64,000 nt of DNA from JANMDS01 sp031430575 (lineage in GTDB: Bacteria > Pseudomonadota > Gammaproteobacteria > Burkholderiales > Casimicrobiaceae): assembly GCA_031430575.1 (NCBI GenBank), contig JANPBT010000015.1, positions 52,022 through 116,021 on the forward strand, in the 5' to 3' direction. The position numbers and the translations under genes are program-made. This document shows positions 1 to 8,472 of the stretch, piece by piece (the first letter of the stretch is position 1; each line of letters opens with the position of its first letter). The notes beneath the pieces are model-generated. The model was not told where the DNA came from. It made no database searches and was given only the letters and a program-made list of their open reading frames with translations.

Positions 1-776
1 CCTTTGGCTGCGGAGAATAATTCCTCGACTACGCGAATGTGATCGTCCATCGAGCCCCCGACATCGAGCAGCAGTAAGACTTTAATTGCATTGCGCCGCT
101 CCGGGCGCATGCGAATATTCAACACGCCGCCATCATGCACGGTATCGTCGATCGTACCGTCGATATCAAGCTCGTCTAGCGCGCCCGTTCGGGCAAATTT
201 GCGCAGCCGGCGTAGCGCGACCTTGATCGTGCGCGTATTAAGCTCCACGTTATCGTCGTAGTCGCGAAAGTTGCGCTGATCCCAGACTTTCACCGCGCTG
301 CGCTGCCGCGATTTATCTTGCCCGATGCGAATCCCCGCTGGGTTGTCGCCATACGCGCCGAAAGGTGACGTGCCACCGGTGCCGATCCATTTGTTGCCCC
401 CTTGATGGCGCTTTTCTTGCTCTTCCAAGCGCTTTTTGAGAGTGTCCATCAGCGTTTGCCAATCGAGTTTTTCAAGCTTGGCTTTATCTTCAGGCGAAAG
501 TGTTTTCTCCAGCATTTTTTTGAGCCAGTCGTCGGGCAATGCCCGCGCGAGATCGGGCACTTTCGCCATTACGCCTTTGAAATATTCAGCAAACGCAAAA
601 TCGAAACGATCAAATTTCGCCTCATCTTTGACCAATGTCGTACGGCTCAAAAAATAGAAATCATCAATCGATGGCCCAATCACGCCTGCTTTCAGTGCTT
701 CGAGTAGTGTCAAATATTCGCGCGTGGAAATGGGGAGTCCGCGCGTGCGCAAATGAAAGAAAAAATCAGTCAACAT
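1..776 (-). CDS. VWA-domain protein, CoxE-like (3' end outside window)
   Basis: Translating the minus strand from the ATG at 776 gives an open frame to the window edge, starting MLTDFFFHLRTRGLPIS. The visible part has an N-terminal helical region. Its last visible segment, around residue 240, reads LLLDVGGSMDDHI, the D-x-G-G-S-M variant of the metal-ion-dependent adhesion site typical of CoxE-like von Willebrand A proteins. These proteins partner with MoxR AAA+ ATPases, often in metal-cofactor insertion or protein-complex remodelling. The MoxR-type gene lies directly upstream on the same strand with a gap of about 40 bases, so the two probably form an operon. One copy of the dispersed 20-base motif sits in that gap. 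The C-terminus cannot be judged. Confidence 0.85.
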   Translation of the reverse strand, partial: MLTDFFFHLRTRGLPISTREYLTLLEALKAGVIGPSIDDFYFLSRTTLVKDEAKFDRFDFAFAEYFKGVMAKVPDLARALPDDWLKKMLEKTLSPEDKAKLEKLDWQTLMDTLKKRLEEQEKRHQGGNKWIGTGGTSPFGAYGDNPAGIRIGQDKSRQRSAVKVWDQRNFRDYDDNVELNTRTIKVALRRLRKFARTGALDELDIDGTIDDTVHDGGVLNIRMRPERRNAIKVLLLLDVGGSMDDHIRVVEELFSAAK

Positions 777-784
777 GACGTAAA

Positions 785-798
785 TACCTGCGGCGCAG
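785..798 (+). repeat. dispersed motif copy, intergenic
   Basis: Exact 14-base core, AAA before it and TTTT after. Lies in the short gap between the MoxR-like and CoxE-like genes. Confidence 0.95.
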
Positions 799-816
799 TT
801 TTGGCATTTTTAAACG

Positions 817-1668
817 CTATCTACGCGCCATGAAGAGCACTTTTTCAAGCAGCGCTAGATCTTGCTCGTTTTTCACGAGGGCGCCCGCCAGCGGCGGGAT
901 GAGTGATTTGGTATCTTTGCTGCGCAGTTTTTCAGGGTCTATATCTTCGGCAACCAGCAAGCGCAGCCAGTCGATCAGCTCGGAAGTGGAGGGCTTCTTT
1001 TTCAGCGCAGGTGCATCTCGCAGCTCAAAAAAGGTTTGGAGTGCCGCGCTGACCAAATCACCTTTTAAATCAGTGAAGTGCACCGCGACGATTTTTTTCA
1101 TCGTCTCGGCATCGGGGAATTTGATGTAGTGAAAAAAACAGCGCCTTAAAAAAGCGTCGGGTAAATCTTTTTCATTGTTTGAGGTGATGATGAAAAGCGG
1201 GCGCACTTTAGCGCGCACGGTCTCGCCTGTTTCGTGCACGAAAAATTCCATGCGGTCGAGCTCACGCAGCAAATCATTGGGGAATTCGATATCCGCTTTA
1301 TCGATTTCATCGATGAGCACCACGCTCTGCTGATCGCTCGCAAACGCACCCCAGAGCACGCCGGGCTTGATGTAGTTGACAACATTTTCCACACCCTTCA
1401 CGCCCAATTGCGAATCCCGCAGGCGTGAGACCGCATCATATTCATAGAGCCCATGCTGCGCTTTGGTCGTCGACTTCACATGCCACTGCACCAAGGGGCG
1501 GCCCAGCGCTTTAGCCACTTCCTCGGCCAGCATGGTCTTGCCGGTGCCTGGCTCACCTTTTATGAGCAGTGGGCGTTCGAGCGTTAGCGCGGCATTGACC
1601 GAGAGCAGCAAATCGGGCGTGGCGACGTAGCTTTGACTGCCTTCAAACTTTGGATTGCGTGATTTCAT
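817..1668 (-). CDS. MoxR-family AAA+ ATPase
   Basis: 283 residues. Walker A is GEPGTGKT, Walker B is VVLIDEIDKAD, sensor 1 is IITSNNEKDLPDAFLRR with arginines in the finger position, and a short helical lid follows, as in MoxR/CbbQ/NorQ ATPases. The ATG at 1668 (MKSRNPKFEG) is preferred to an upstream in-frame start at 1716, because that one would run into the divergent pdxH. It lies upstream of the CoxE-like VWA gene on the same strand. MoxR-VWA pairs act as chaperones that mature metalloenzymes or remodel complexes; the client here is unknown and no oxidoreductase substrate gene is in view. Confidence 0.9.
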   Translation of the reverse strand: MKSRNPKFEGSQSYVATPDLLLSVNAALTLERPLLIKGEPGTGKTMLAEEVAKALGRPLVQWHVKSTTKAQHGLYEYDAVSRLRDSQLGVKGVENVVNYIKPGVLWGAFASDQQSVVLIDEIDKADIEFPNDLLRELDRMEFFVHETGETVRAKVRPLFIITSNNEKDLPDAFLRRCFFHYIKFPDAETMKKIVAVHFTDLKGDLVSAALQTFFELRDAPALKKKPSTSELIDWLRLLVAEDIDPEKLRSKDTKSLIPPLAGALVKNEQDLALLEKVLFMARR

Positions 1669-1710
1669 AAAATAGAATTTCAGGTATTTTCCTGATTGTA
1701 GGTTTTTGCC

Positions 1711-2376
1711 ATGCAACCGCTCACCGACTCACTTGCCAACCTAGCCGATCTCCGCAAGGAATATAAATACGCAGCGCTCGATGAGGGCGATGTTGCCGTC
1801 AGTCCATTTGAGCAATTTTCCCGGTGGTTTGGCGAGGCTAAGGCCGTCAAAGCGCTCGAGCCCAACGCGATGACTTTGGCTACGATTGATGCCGATGGCC
1901 GCCCCTCGGCGCGAATCGTGCTCGTCAAAGGTGCAGATGAAAATGGGTTTACGTTTTTCACCAACTACGAGAGCCGGAAGGCAACTGCACTTGCGGCGCA
2001 CGAAGATGCTGCCCTGCTTTTTTTCTGGCCCGAGCTGGAGCGGCAGGTGCGGATTGAGGGAAAAATCACCAAAATTGCGCCGCAGGTATCCACTGCTTAT
2101 TATGTGAGCCGTCCGCTGGGTAGCAAAATTGGAGCGTGGGCTTCGCCGCAAAGCCGTGTCATTGCCGATCGCAAAGCGCTGCAAGATTTATGGGACGACG
2201 CGGCAAAAACCCAAGGTAACCAGCCCGATCGCCCGCCGCATTGGGGCGGCTACTGCTTAAAGCCGACGTATTTGGAGTTTTGGCAAGGTCGGGAATCACG
2301 CCTGCATGACCGGATCGTGTATTCCAGGGATGATTCCGTCGCGGGCAAATGGTCACGTTCGCGGCTGGCGCCCTAG
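1711..2376 (+). CDS. pdxH: pyridoxine/pyridoxamine 5'-phosphate oxidase
   Basis: 221 residues, the usual length. This FMN-dependent oxidase converts PNP or PMP to pyridoxal 5'-phosphate in the cytoplasm. Family signatures seen are GRPSARIVLVKG near the N-terminus, FFTNYESRKA, the SRPLGSKIGAWASPQS segment that contacts FMN and substrate, and the C-terminal FWQGRESRLHDR and SRLAP end. One copy of the dispersed motif encodes IAPQV near residue 122, in the helix before SRP. Compared with PdxH sequences as I remember them, this segment keeps its normal length, so the motif replaced sequence rather than adding to it. Transcribed divergently from the MoxR-like gene. Confidence 0.96.
   Translation: MQPLTDSLANLADLRKEYKYAALDEGDVAVSPFEQFSRWFGEAKAVKALEPNAMTLATIDADGRPSARIVLVKGADENGFTFFTNYESRKATALAAHEDAALLFFWPELERQVRIEGKITKIAPQVSTAYYVSRPLGSKIGAWASPQSRVIADRKALQDLWDDAAKTQGNQPDRPPHWGGYCLKPTYLEFWQGRESRLHDRIVYSRDDSVAGKWSRSRLAP
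2075..2088 (-). repeat. dispersed motif copy in pdxH
   Basis: One core mismatch (last G to A). Read as IAPQV. Confidence 0.9.
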
Positions 2377-2513
2377 GGTTGGAATTTAGGCAGAAAAGAG
2401 ATCAAAAACGGCTCGATTTTTACTTCGGGTTAATGCTGGATCTACCGCGTGTGTTTCGGCGACCCTCGCGTAAGCGGCGCGTTTCAGCCAAATAAAGAAA
2501 GTTCCGGTGCGAT

Positions 2514-5500
2514 ATGCAAAAGCCAATTCTGAATAGGGTATTGCTGCGCAATATCGCCAGTAAGATCCCGTCAAATAGTTGGATCACCGAGCGGCTGGCA
2601 GATACTGACCGTTTGGATCAAGAAATGGTGTTGTACGTGCGCGGCGATCTTGATCTGAGTGTGCTCGATCTTGACCATCCGCTGGCACTGGGCAGCCCAT
2701 TGCGTGCGATGCTAGCCGACGTGGACGATACGCCGACTTCAATTTTTATGATCTTAATTGAAGGCGCGTTGCACGTTAAAACGACGGTAACCAACGAAAA
2801 CACTGATGGCGCGACACATCTTATCGTGCTCGGCAGCATGAGCGCGCACGACATCGCAATCGGGGGGCAATATTTTGATGTAGGTGGCGCGCTCACGGCT
2901 CACAATTTATTGTGGGGTCACTACAACCACGGCAGCTTGCGCGTGAGCGGTTTGACATCGGCGCGTGTTGCGGTGTTTTCAGATGAATACGACGTAGCGC
3001 TGGCCGGCGGTGAGCAGTTTAGGTATCTGCTCGATGAAGTGCGCGGTGTGCCGAGTTTGATGGAGTTCTCGCTTGAGAGCATCGCGGGTATTTTTGTGCC
3101 CAAACTGCTTCACAGCGCGGAGGGTGGCAATGATTGGGTGGGCAGCGTGCTCGACCGCGACGCTGCCGTTGTCGCGCTACGCGCAGGCGAAACCATTTCT
3201 TTTGACGACGCTGCGATTGACGCGTTTATGCCCGTTGCAAACGATGTGTTTGCTGACGAATCGATTTCGATTGCGAATGTGCTGGCGTGTGTGAATGCGG
3301 GGCTGATTGAGGGCGACGCAACAGATGCGACGGGCTGGTATGCGCAAACAGAATTTGTAGTGGGTAAGCGCCGCATTGACGAAGATGGCGATCAGCGGGA
3401 TGATCGGGTTTACATCACCGTTTGGAAGCAATATGATTTTTACTTCGGCGTGGCGCATGAAGCGAGCCCAGAGCCGCAAGGCCTCGGTGCGCGGCTGAAA
3501 TCAGTGTTGATGAATCGCCCGCAGGCTTTGGTGGAGGCGCTGCAATTGCAATGCCGCACCTACACAGATGGCGCGCCAAACGACTGGGCCGCGCTCGACG
3601 ATGAGACCGCGCTTGAAGTACGCGCTGCTGCGACCGCGGCGTGGCGCGGTGTGCTCGACTATATGCGCAAAGCCATTGGGCAGTTGCGCGCGGGCTATCC
3701 GCTTGCACTGCGCACGCAATCGGCGCTATCGCAGGCGCGAGTGACAGCGCTCATTGGGTTGCCAGTTTTTGTAGAAGAATATAACGATTTTTGGACTGAC
3801 AACGCCGGATTGTGGAATGGCGAAGTGTGCGTTCGCGCGCGGCAATCGTGCCAACACAATGGCCACGATTACACCCGCGCATTCAAACTCAGTTTTGAAA
3901 ATGGCGACGACGCGCCGGGAGATGAGGAGGGCGACGCCCACGCGACCTATTTTTACGAAGAAATCGTAATCGCTGGCGAGCCGCCTACGATTACGTTGGA
4001 ATACGAGCAACGGCAAAGCCGTACGCTCGTTACCATCCCGCGTACAGCCGCTGATCACCACGCCCGCGCATTACGCATGTTTGAACACATCGAACGCAGG
4101 CTTACGGACGCGGAACGGACGAAGGCCGAGGCGCGCGCGAAGCGGCAGCGATTGATTGAAACCGTGACGCTGCTAAAAGCGCCGCCATATAGCGAAAACG
4201 TTCTCGATCGCGCGATTTTCCCGCGTGAACTGATGGCGCTCTCGGAGCAGTGGCAAACGCAAGGACGCGCATTTAGCCAAGCGATTCGTGCGATTCACGC
4301 GGAGCACGAAGCCAAGCCCGACGACATGCCCGATGAAGATAATGACGACTTCGTTTGGCCCACCGACCCGCGCAAGGAAACATGGGCAACGGCCATGCAG
4401 CTCGCACGGGTGGTGAGCGCGCACGCGAGCCCAGATTTGTCTGCGCGATTTCGTAATTTATTTTCGTTCGCGCCATCGGGCATGCACGAGGGCGCGGGCA
4501 AGCACGGCCAATTTATTGGCCCACTTTTTTTACTGGACGACGGTCGCGTCGCGACCCGCGTTGGCCCCGTTTACGACCAACACGCCTATTGGGTGCTGCT
4601 TGATGGCCTGAGCTGCACGCGCATGGCCACGCTTTCTGGCCTTGGACGATCGCCTAATCGCCAATGCTATGCAAGCTGCGAAGACGGCATACTCATTACT
4701 CGCAACGGTTTCCAAGGTTCAGAAATAGCGCGCTTTGCGCTGCCAACGGGCGTTGAAGGTTTGCCCAGCACACTCAAGCGCGTAGCCTCAGCACATGGCG
4801 CGCGCTGCGACGAATTAATTCCGTTTAATGACGGTCAGCGCGTGCTGGTGCTTAATGCCACTGGGATTTATTCGGTGGATAAAGAGGGTGTGCAACGATT
4901 GCACCCGAAAGACTTTGACGACGACGGCCCCTATACGTGGCCCAAAAATAACGAGGATGATGACCTTGATTTATCAATGGTCAACATGGCGCTCTCAAGC
5001 GACGAAAAATTCATCATGGTCGGCGATCAAGACAGCGAGCACGTCTTGCTCACCGCTGACGGCAGCTACGTGCGCGGGCTCGATCCCGTGGCCTCGTATC
5101 CGCATCACTGCCTGTTTAGCTTTGACGGCACGCACGTCATGGCCAACTCATGTCATTTGTATTCTGGCTACACCAGCATTACGCACGTCGAGAGCGCAGA
5201 TGAGCCGCGCGATTTTGAGCAGTCGTGGCGCGTTTACGCATCGATCGCAGCGCCAGATTTTGTGATCTTAGGCAATGCCGAAGGTTACATTCATGCCGTT
5301 GACTACAGCGGAAAAATCTTGTGGCGACACCACATCGGCAGCACGATCAGCAGCGTTGATATCTCAACCGATGGCAACACCGTGATCGTTGCCAGCTACG
5401 GCGGCTACCTTGTGCGATTAGAAAAGCAATCGACTACACCCGACCCGTTTGCAATCGGCACCTCGTCGTTTACCGAGGTTTCGAGATGGATATTTTGGAA

Positions 5501-5528
5501 AGACGAACCCTCCCCAATCTATTGGTAA
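2514..5528 (+). CDS. large protein with N-terminal beta-helix-like and C-terminal propeller-like regions
   Basis: 1004 residues with no signal peptide or membrane segment. The first 170 or so residues (GALHVKTTVTN, HLIVLGSMSAHDIAIGG, LLWGHYNHGSLRV) resemble the short-strand repeats of polymer-forming/bactofilin-like beta-helices. The middle, roughly 330-620, is charged and helical. The last 350 residues contain propeller-like blades (DGILITRNGFQGSEI, DEKFIMVGDQDSEHVLL, ILWRHHIGSTISSVDISTDG) as in WD40/PQQ proteins. Similar orphan proteins occur in other proteobacteria; the function is unknown. It contains no copy of the dispersed motif over 3 kb, unlike most of its neighbours, which hints at a different history. 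A perfect palindromic terminator follows it. Confidence 0.75.
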   Translation: MQKPILNRVLLRNIASKIPSNSWITERLADTDRLDQEMVLYVRGDLDLSVLDLDHPLALGSPLRAMLADVDDTPTSIFMILIEGALHVKTTVTNENTDGATHLIVLGSMSAHDIAIGGQYFDVGGALTAHNLLWGHYNHGSLRVSGLTSARVAVFSDEYDVALAGGEQFRYLLDEVRGVPSLMEFSLESIAGIFVPKLLHSAEGGNDWVGSVLDRDAAVVALRAGETISFDDAAIDAFMPVANDVFADESISIANVLACVNAGLIEGDATDATGWYAQTEFVVGKRRIDEDGDQRDDRVYITVWKQYDFYFGVAHEASPEPQGLGARLKSVLMNRPQALVEALQLQCRTYTDGAPNDWAALDDETALEVRAAATAAWRGVLDYMRKAIGQLRAGYPLALRTQSALSQARVTALIGLPVFVEEYNDFWTDNAGLWNGEVCVRARQSCQHNGHDYTRAFKLSFENGDDAPGDEEGDAHATYFYEEIVIAGEPPTITLEYEQRQSRTLVTIPRTAADHHARALRMFEHIERRLTDAERTKAEARAKRQRLIETVTLLKAPPYSENVLDRAIFPRELMALSEQWQTQGRAFSQAIRAIHAEHEAKPDDMPDEDNDDFVWPTDPRKETWATAMQLARVVSAHASPDLSARFRNLFSFAPSGMHEGAGKHGQFIGPLFLLDDGRVATRVGPVYDQHAYWVLLDGLSCTRMATLSGLGRSPNRQCYASCEDGILITRNGFQGSEIARFALPTGVEGLPSTLKRVASAHGARCDELIPFNDGQRVLVLNATGIYSVDKEGVQRLHPKDFDDDGPYTWPKNNEDDDLDLSMVNMALSSDEKFIMVGDQDSEHVLLTADGSYVRGLDPVASYPHHCLFSFDGTHVMANSCHLYSGYTSITHVESADEPRDFEQSWRVYASIAAPDFVILGNAEGYIHAVDYSGKILWRHHIGSTISSVDISTDGNTVIVASYGGYLVRLEKQSTTPDPFAIGTSSFTEVSRWIFWKDEPSPIYW

Positions 5529-5565
5529 TTCACTACGTTTTTAGCCAGACCCTCTTGCGGGCATA

Positions 5566-5599
5566 AATTAAAAAGGAGCCAATTGGCTCCTTTTTAATT
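5566..5599. terminator. bidirectional intrinsic terminator
   Basis: Perfect 34-base inverted repeat (17-base arms, centre CCAATTGG) with A-rich 5' and T-rich 3' flanks built into the arms. It lies just after the 1004-residue gene and before the convergent OmpA-like gene, so it can stop transcription from both sides. Confidence 0.85.
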
Positions 5600-5625
5600 G
5601 TTCAAAATGCACAAACTGCTTGAAT

Positions 5626-5639
5626 CTGCGCCGCAGGTA
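5626..5639 (-). repeat. dispersed motif copy, left arm of inverted pair
   Basis: Exact core with full AT-rich flanks, between convergent genes. Confidence 0.95.
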
Positions 5640-5651
5640 TTTTTAAAGAAA

Positions 5652-5665
5652 TACCTGCGGCGCAG
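5652..5665 (+). repeat. dispersed motif copy, right arm of inverted pair
   Basis: Exact core; mirror image of the copy at 5626. Confidence 0.95.
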
Positions 5666-5676
5666 ATTTACGGCAA

Positions 5677-6780
5677 TTACTTCACTAGCGTGACTTCAAC
5701 GCGGCGCGCTTCTTTTGCATCGCCCGTACCAGTCGTTTGCGAAGGCTTGACCATCATGATTTGGTCTTCAGCGAAGCCAGCGGTGCGAAGGCGCTCGCGC
5801 ACCATCTTTGCGCGGTTTTTAGCCAATTCTTCGTTTGCAGCTTTGTCGCCGCTTGGATCGTGGTAGCCAGAGATCGCTGCTTTGGTGCCAGCGTTTGCTT
5901 TGGTGTAGGCGATTACAGGCTTTAACGTATCAGCAGCGTCAGCAGCCAAATCGGTCTTGCCCACTTCGAAGTAAAGCTTAGCAAATGGCGCGCCTGCGAT
6001 TGCATCAGGCGCTTTGTCTAAGTAGCTCAATACAGCGGCTGCGCCGCTTGCGGCTGCGGTGGTCGCCGTTGCAGCAGCTGTTGCGGTTGCGGCAGCGGCA
6101 GCTTTTGCGGCCTCAGCAGCAGCATCAACGACTGGCTTTGCAGCTTCAACAACGACTTTTGGCGCTTCGACCGCTACTTTTTTCACTTCTTCCGTGCCGG
6201 TGCAGGATTTCAGCAAGAAAAGTGCGACTGGAATGGCGATCAAGTAAGGCAGCCACTTCATCAAGCCACCGCCGGTTTTGGCAGCTGCTTCGGTGGTGGC
6301 GTGGGCAGCATTGCCTACTGCGCGGGTTGCGCCAGCGGCTGCAGCTGCGCCTGTACCCAATAAACCGCCGAGCAGGTTTTTACCCTGGTCTGCAAAGCCG
6401 AGCACATCTGCGCCGAGCGTGGTAGGGATCGAGCCACCTGGGGTCAATTTGCCCAAGATAGAAGGAAGCAAGTAACCCAATGCGCTCGTTACCACTGAGC
6501 CACCGAGGCCAGATTTCGTGGTCAATGCGTCCATGAGGCCGCCTTTGCCACCAAATACGGAGCCGAGTTGATCTGCATTAATCGCTTTCGCGCCGTCACC
6601 ACCGCCCAACCAAGACGATGCGATATCGCCCAAGCCTTTGCTCTTGAATAAATTCATGAATCCACCTAAACCACCGGTGTCTTTGTTGGTCATATACGAA
6701 ACCAACATCTGGACGAGCATGCCGCCCTTATCACCAAGACCAAAACGACTTGCTGCTTCTTTAATAATTAGATCAAACAT
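5677..6780 (-). CDS. DUF937-like and OmpA-domain membrane protein
   Basis: 367 residues from the ATG at 6780 (MFDLIIKEAASRFG), which has a GGAGG ribosome site a few bases upstream. Residues 1 to about 150 are Gly/Leu-rich and resemble the DUF937/YidB family. A membrane segment (LPYLIAIPVALFLL) sits near residue 180, followed at once by a Cys. An Ala/Val-rich low-complexity stretch of about 60 residues comes next. The C-terminal 110 residues form an OmpA-like peptidoglycan-binding domain (FEVGKTDLAADAADTL, SGYHDPSGD, NRAKMVRERL). This suggests an inner-membrane-anchored protein reaching the peptidoglycan through an Ala-rich tether. The Ala-rich tract contains near-repeats and may vary in length between strains. 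Confidence 0.85.
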   Translation of the reverse strand: MFDLIIKEAASRFGLGDKGGMLVQMLVSYMTNKDTGGLGGFMNLFKSKGLGDIASSWLGGGDGAKAINADQLGSVFGGKGGLMDALTTKSGLGGSVVTSALGYLLPSILGKLTPGGSIPTTLGADVLGFADQGKNLLGGLLGTGAAAAAGATRAVGNAAHATTEAAAKTGGGLMKWLPYLIAIPVALFLLKSCTGTEEVKKVAVEAPKVVVEAAKPVVDAAAEAAKAAAAATATAAATATTAAASGAAAVLSYLDKAPDAIAGAPFAKLYFEVGKTDLAADAADTLKPVIAYTKANAGTKAAISGYHDPSGDKAANEELAKNRAKMVRERLRTAGFAEDQIMMVKPSQTTGTGDAKEARRVEVTLVK

Positions 6781-6959
6781 TTTTATAAGCCTCCGAACAA
6801 AAAAAGATGGCGCACAGAACCGACGCGTGCGGACATACACGATTTAAATAATCAACCGCGCGAATTGTAGGGGGCAAACGGTGATGTTGCAACGACATCG
6901 CCTAAAGCCTCAGATAAGCGGCAAATTTTTCTGCGCGGTTTCGAACTTACAATGCGGGA

Positions 6960-7802
6960 ATGAGGCTTCAATTCACCAAAATGCAGGGCGCTGGCAACGA
7001 TTTCATCGTTCTGGACTGCACGATGATGCCATTCGCATTAAACGAAACGCAGTTGCGTAAGCTCAGTGATCGCAGATTTGGTGTGGGCTGCGATCAATTT
7101 TTGATCGTTGAGCCGGGTCAAGCGCCGGGCGCGGACTTTAATTACCGCATCTTTAATGCCGATGGTGGCGAAGTTAACGCCTGCGGAAATGGTGCGCGAG
7201 CGTTCGTGCGTTTCGTGCGCAGCAAAGGGCTCACCGCAAAATCGAAGATTAGCGTCGATACCGCGTCTGGGCGATTGGTGCTCAGCGAAAATCCTGACGG
7301 TGCTGTCACCGTGGATATGGGCGCGCCCTTGTTTTCTGCGCCGCAGGTACCGTTTATTTCGGCGATGCCCGAAGCGATCACCCATGCATTGCCGTTGGCT
7401 GGCGGGGTGACGCGCGAAATTTCCGTGGTGAATATGGGTAATCCACACGCGGTGCAGGTCGTTACCGATGTTGACGCAGCGCCAGTGCAGCGTGAAGGCC
7501 AAGAAATTGAGATGCACGCCCAGTTTCCGCAGCGCGCCAACGTTGGTTTTATGCAGGTAATCACCGCGAACGAAATACGCCTGCGGGTCTGGGAGCGCGG
7601 TGTCGGCGAGACGTTAGCGTGTGGCACCGGCGCTTGCGCTGCGGTGGTTGCCGGTATTTCGCGTGGGCTGCTGCAATCACCGGTGACGGTGCACGCGCGC
7701 GGCGGAGATTTATTAATCAGCTGGGCTGGGGCGGGCGCAACCGTGCGCATGACCGGGCCTGCAGAAATCGTATTTGAAGGAGTAATCGAAATTGATGATT
7801 GA
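6960..7802 (+). CDS. dapF: diaminopimelate epimerase
   Basis: 280 residues. It interconverts LL- and meso-diaminopimelate in lysine and peptidoglycan synthesis. The two active-site cysteines lie in their usual motifs, NACGNGARAF and LACGTGACAAV, and the N-terminus FTKMQGAGNDFIVLD is typical. A copy of the dispersed motif encodes SAPQV near residue 126, between the two pseudo-symmetric halves of the fold, without changing the expected spacing. The downstream DUF484 gene overlaps by 11 bases, and xerC follows: the conserved dapF-DUF484-xerC order of many proteobacteria. Confidence 0.97.
   Translation: MRLQFTKMQGAGNDFIVLDCTMMPFALNETQLRKLSDRRFGVGCDQFLIVEPGQAPGADFNYRIFNADGGEVNACGNGARAFVRFVRSKGLTAKSKISVDTASGRLVLSENPDGAVTVDMGAPLFSAPQVPFISAMPEAITHALPLAGGVTREISVVNMGNPHAVQVVTDVDAAPVQREGQEIEMHAQFPQRANVGFMQVITANEIRLRVWERGVGETLACGTGACAAVVAGISRGLLQSPVTVHARGGDLLISWAGAGATVRMTGPAEIVFEGVIEIDD
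7336..7349 (-). repeat. dispersed motif copy in dapF
   Basis: Exact core, read as SAPQV. Confidence 0.95.
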
Positions 7803-8466
7803 AGACGACGTCGCGGCCTATTTGCGCTCGCACCCCGCATTTTTTAATGCCCATCCGCAGCTTTTGGCCGAGCTGCAGGTTGAGCATCCGCAAGATGGCC
7901 GCGCAGTCTCGCTCGTTGAGCGGCAAGTGCTCGCGTTACGCGAGAAAAATGGCTCGCTGGAATCAAAATTGCGTGAGCTCATCATTTTTGGTTCCCACAA
8001 TGACGTCTTGGCCGACAAATTGCATCGGCTCACGCTCGCGCTTTTGCGCGCTGATGATTTGGAGATGACTTTTGGCGTGCTCGTTGAAAGCCTGAAATCA
8101 GATTTCGCGATTCCACAAGCGTTGGTGCGCTGGTGGGATGGTGCAGATCCAAATTTGGTTAGCCACGAGGCTTTTGCAGATGTGAGCGATGGTATGCGCG
8201 ATTATGTGTCGGGCTTGCGCGTGCCGTATGTCGGCCCGCTTGCCGCGCACGAATCCAAAACGTGGTTGCCGTCCGGTGGCGATGCGCAGTCGTACGCGTA
8301 TGTGCCACTCAATACCGATGTCAGCGCGGGCGTGCTGATGTTGGCGAGTGAAGATGGCCAGCGCTTTTCGCCCGATATGGCCACTGACGTGCTCACTCGA
8401 TTGGGCGAGTTGGCAACGGTAGCCATTCAGCGCTACATCGAAATTCCAATGCTACAACGGGCATAA
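7792..8466 (+). CDS. DUF484 family protein
   Basis: 224 residues. The N-terminus (VAAYLRSHPAFFNAHPQLLAEL) and the following heptad-like helix (VERQVLALREKNGSLESKLRELI) mark the DUF484 family, which has a C-terminal GAF-like domain (here about 80-215: YVPLNTDVSAGVLMLASEDGQRFSPDMATDVLTR region). Its role is unknown; it is almost always found between dapF and xerC, as here. The start overlaps the end of dapF, so translation is probably coupled. An alternative ATG lies one codon later. Unlike dapF and xerC, it contains no motif copy. Confidence 0.93.
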   Translation: MMIEDDVAAYLRSHPAFFNAHPQLLAELQVEHPQDGRAVSLVERQVLALREKNGSLESKLRELIIFGSHNDVLADKLHRLTLALLRADDLEMTFGVLVESLKSDFAIPQALVRWWDGADPNLVSHEAFADVSDGMRDYVSGLRVPYVGPLAAHESKTWLPSGGDAQSYAYVPLNTDVSAGVLMLASEDGQRFSPDMATDVLTRLGELATVAIQRYIEIPMLQRA

Positions 8467-8472
8467 CTTAAC

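Larger units (their letters stand above)
5623..5668. repeat. perfect inverted pair of the dispersed motif (20-bp stem)
   Basis: Two complete motif copies face each other (5623-5642 and 5649-5668), separated by TTAAAG. The arms pair over 20 bases without mismatch. The pair lies between two convergent genes and beside a separate normal terminator, the kind of placement known for inverted pairs of DNA uptake sequences. No T-run follows the stem on the plus strand. Confidence 0.95.

Noticed and set aside
6010..6140. GC-rich GCGCCGCTTGCGGC stretch resembling the dispersed motif
   Set aside because: It arises from Ala codon repeats (GCN) in the Ala-rich tract; the AGGTA end and flanks are missing.
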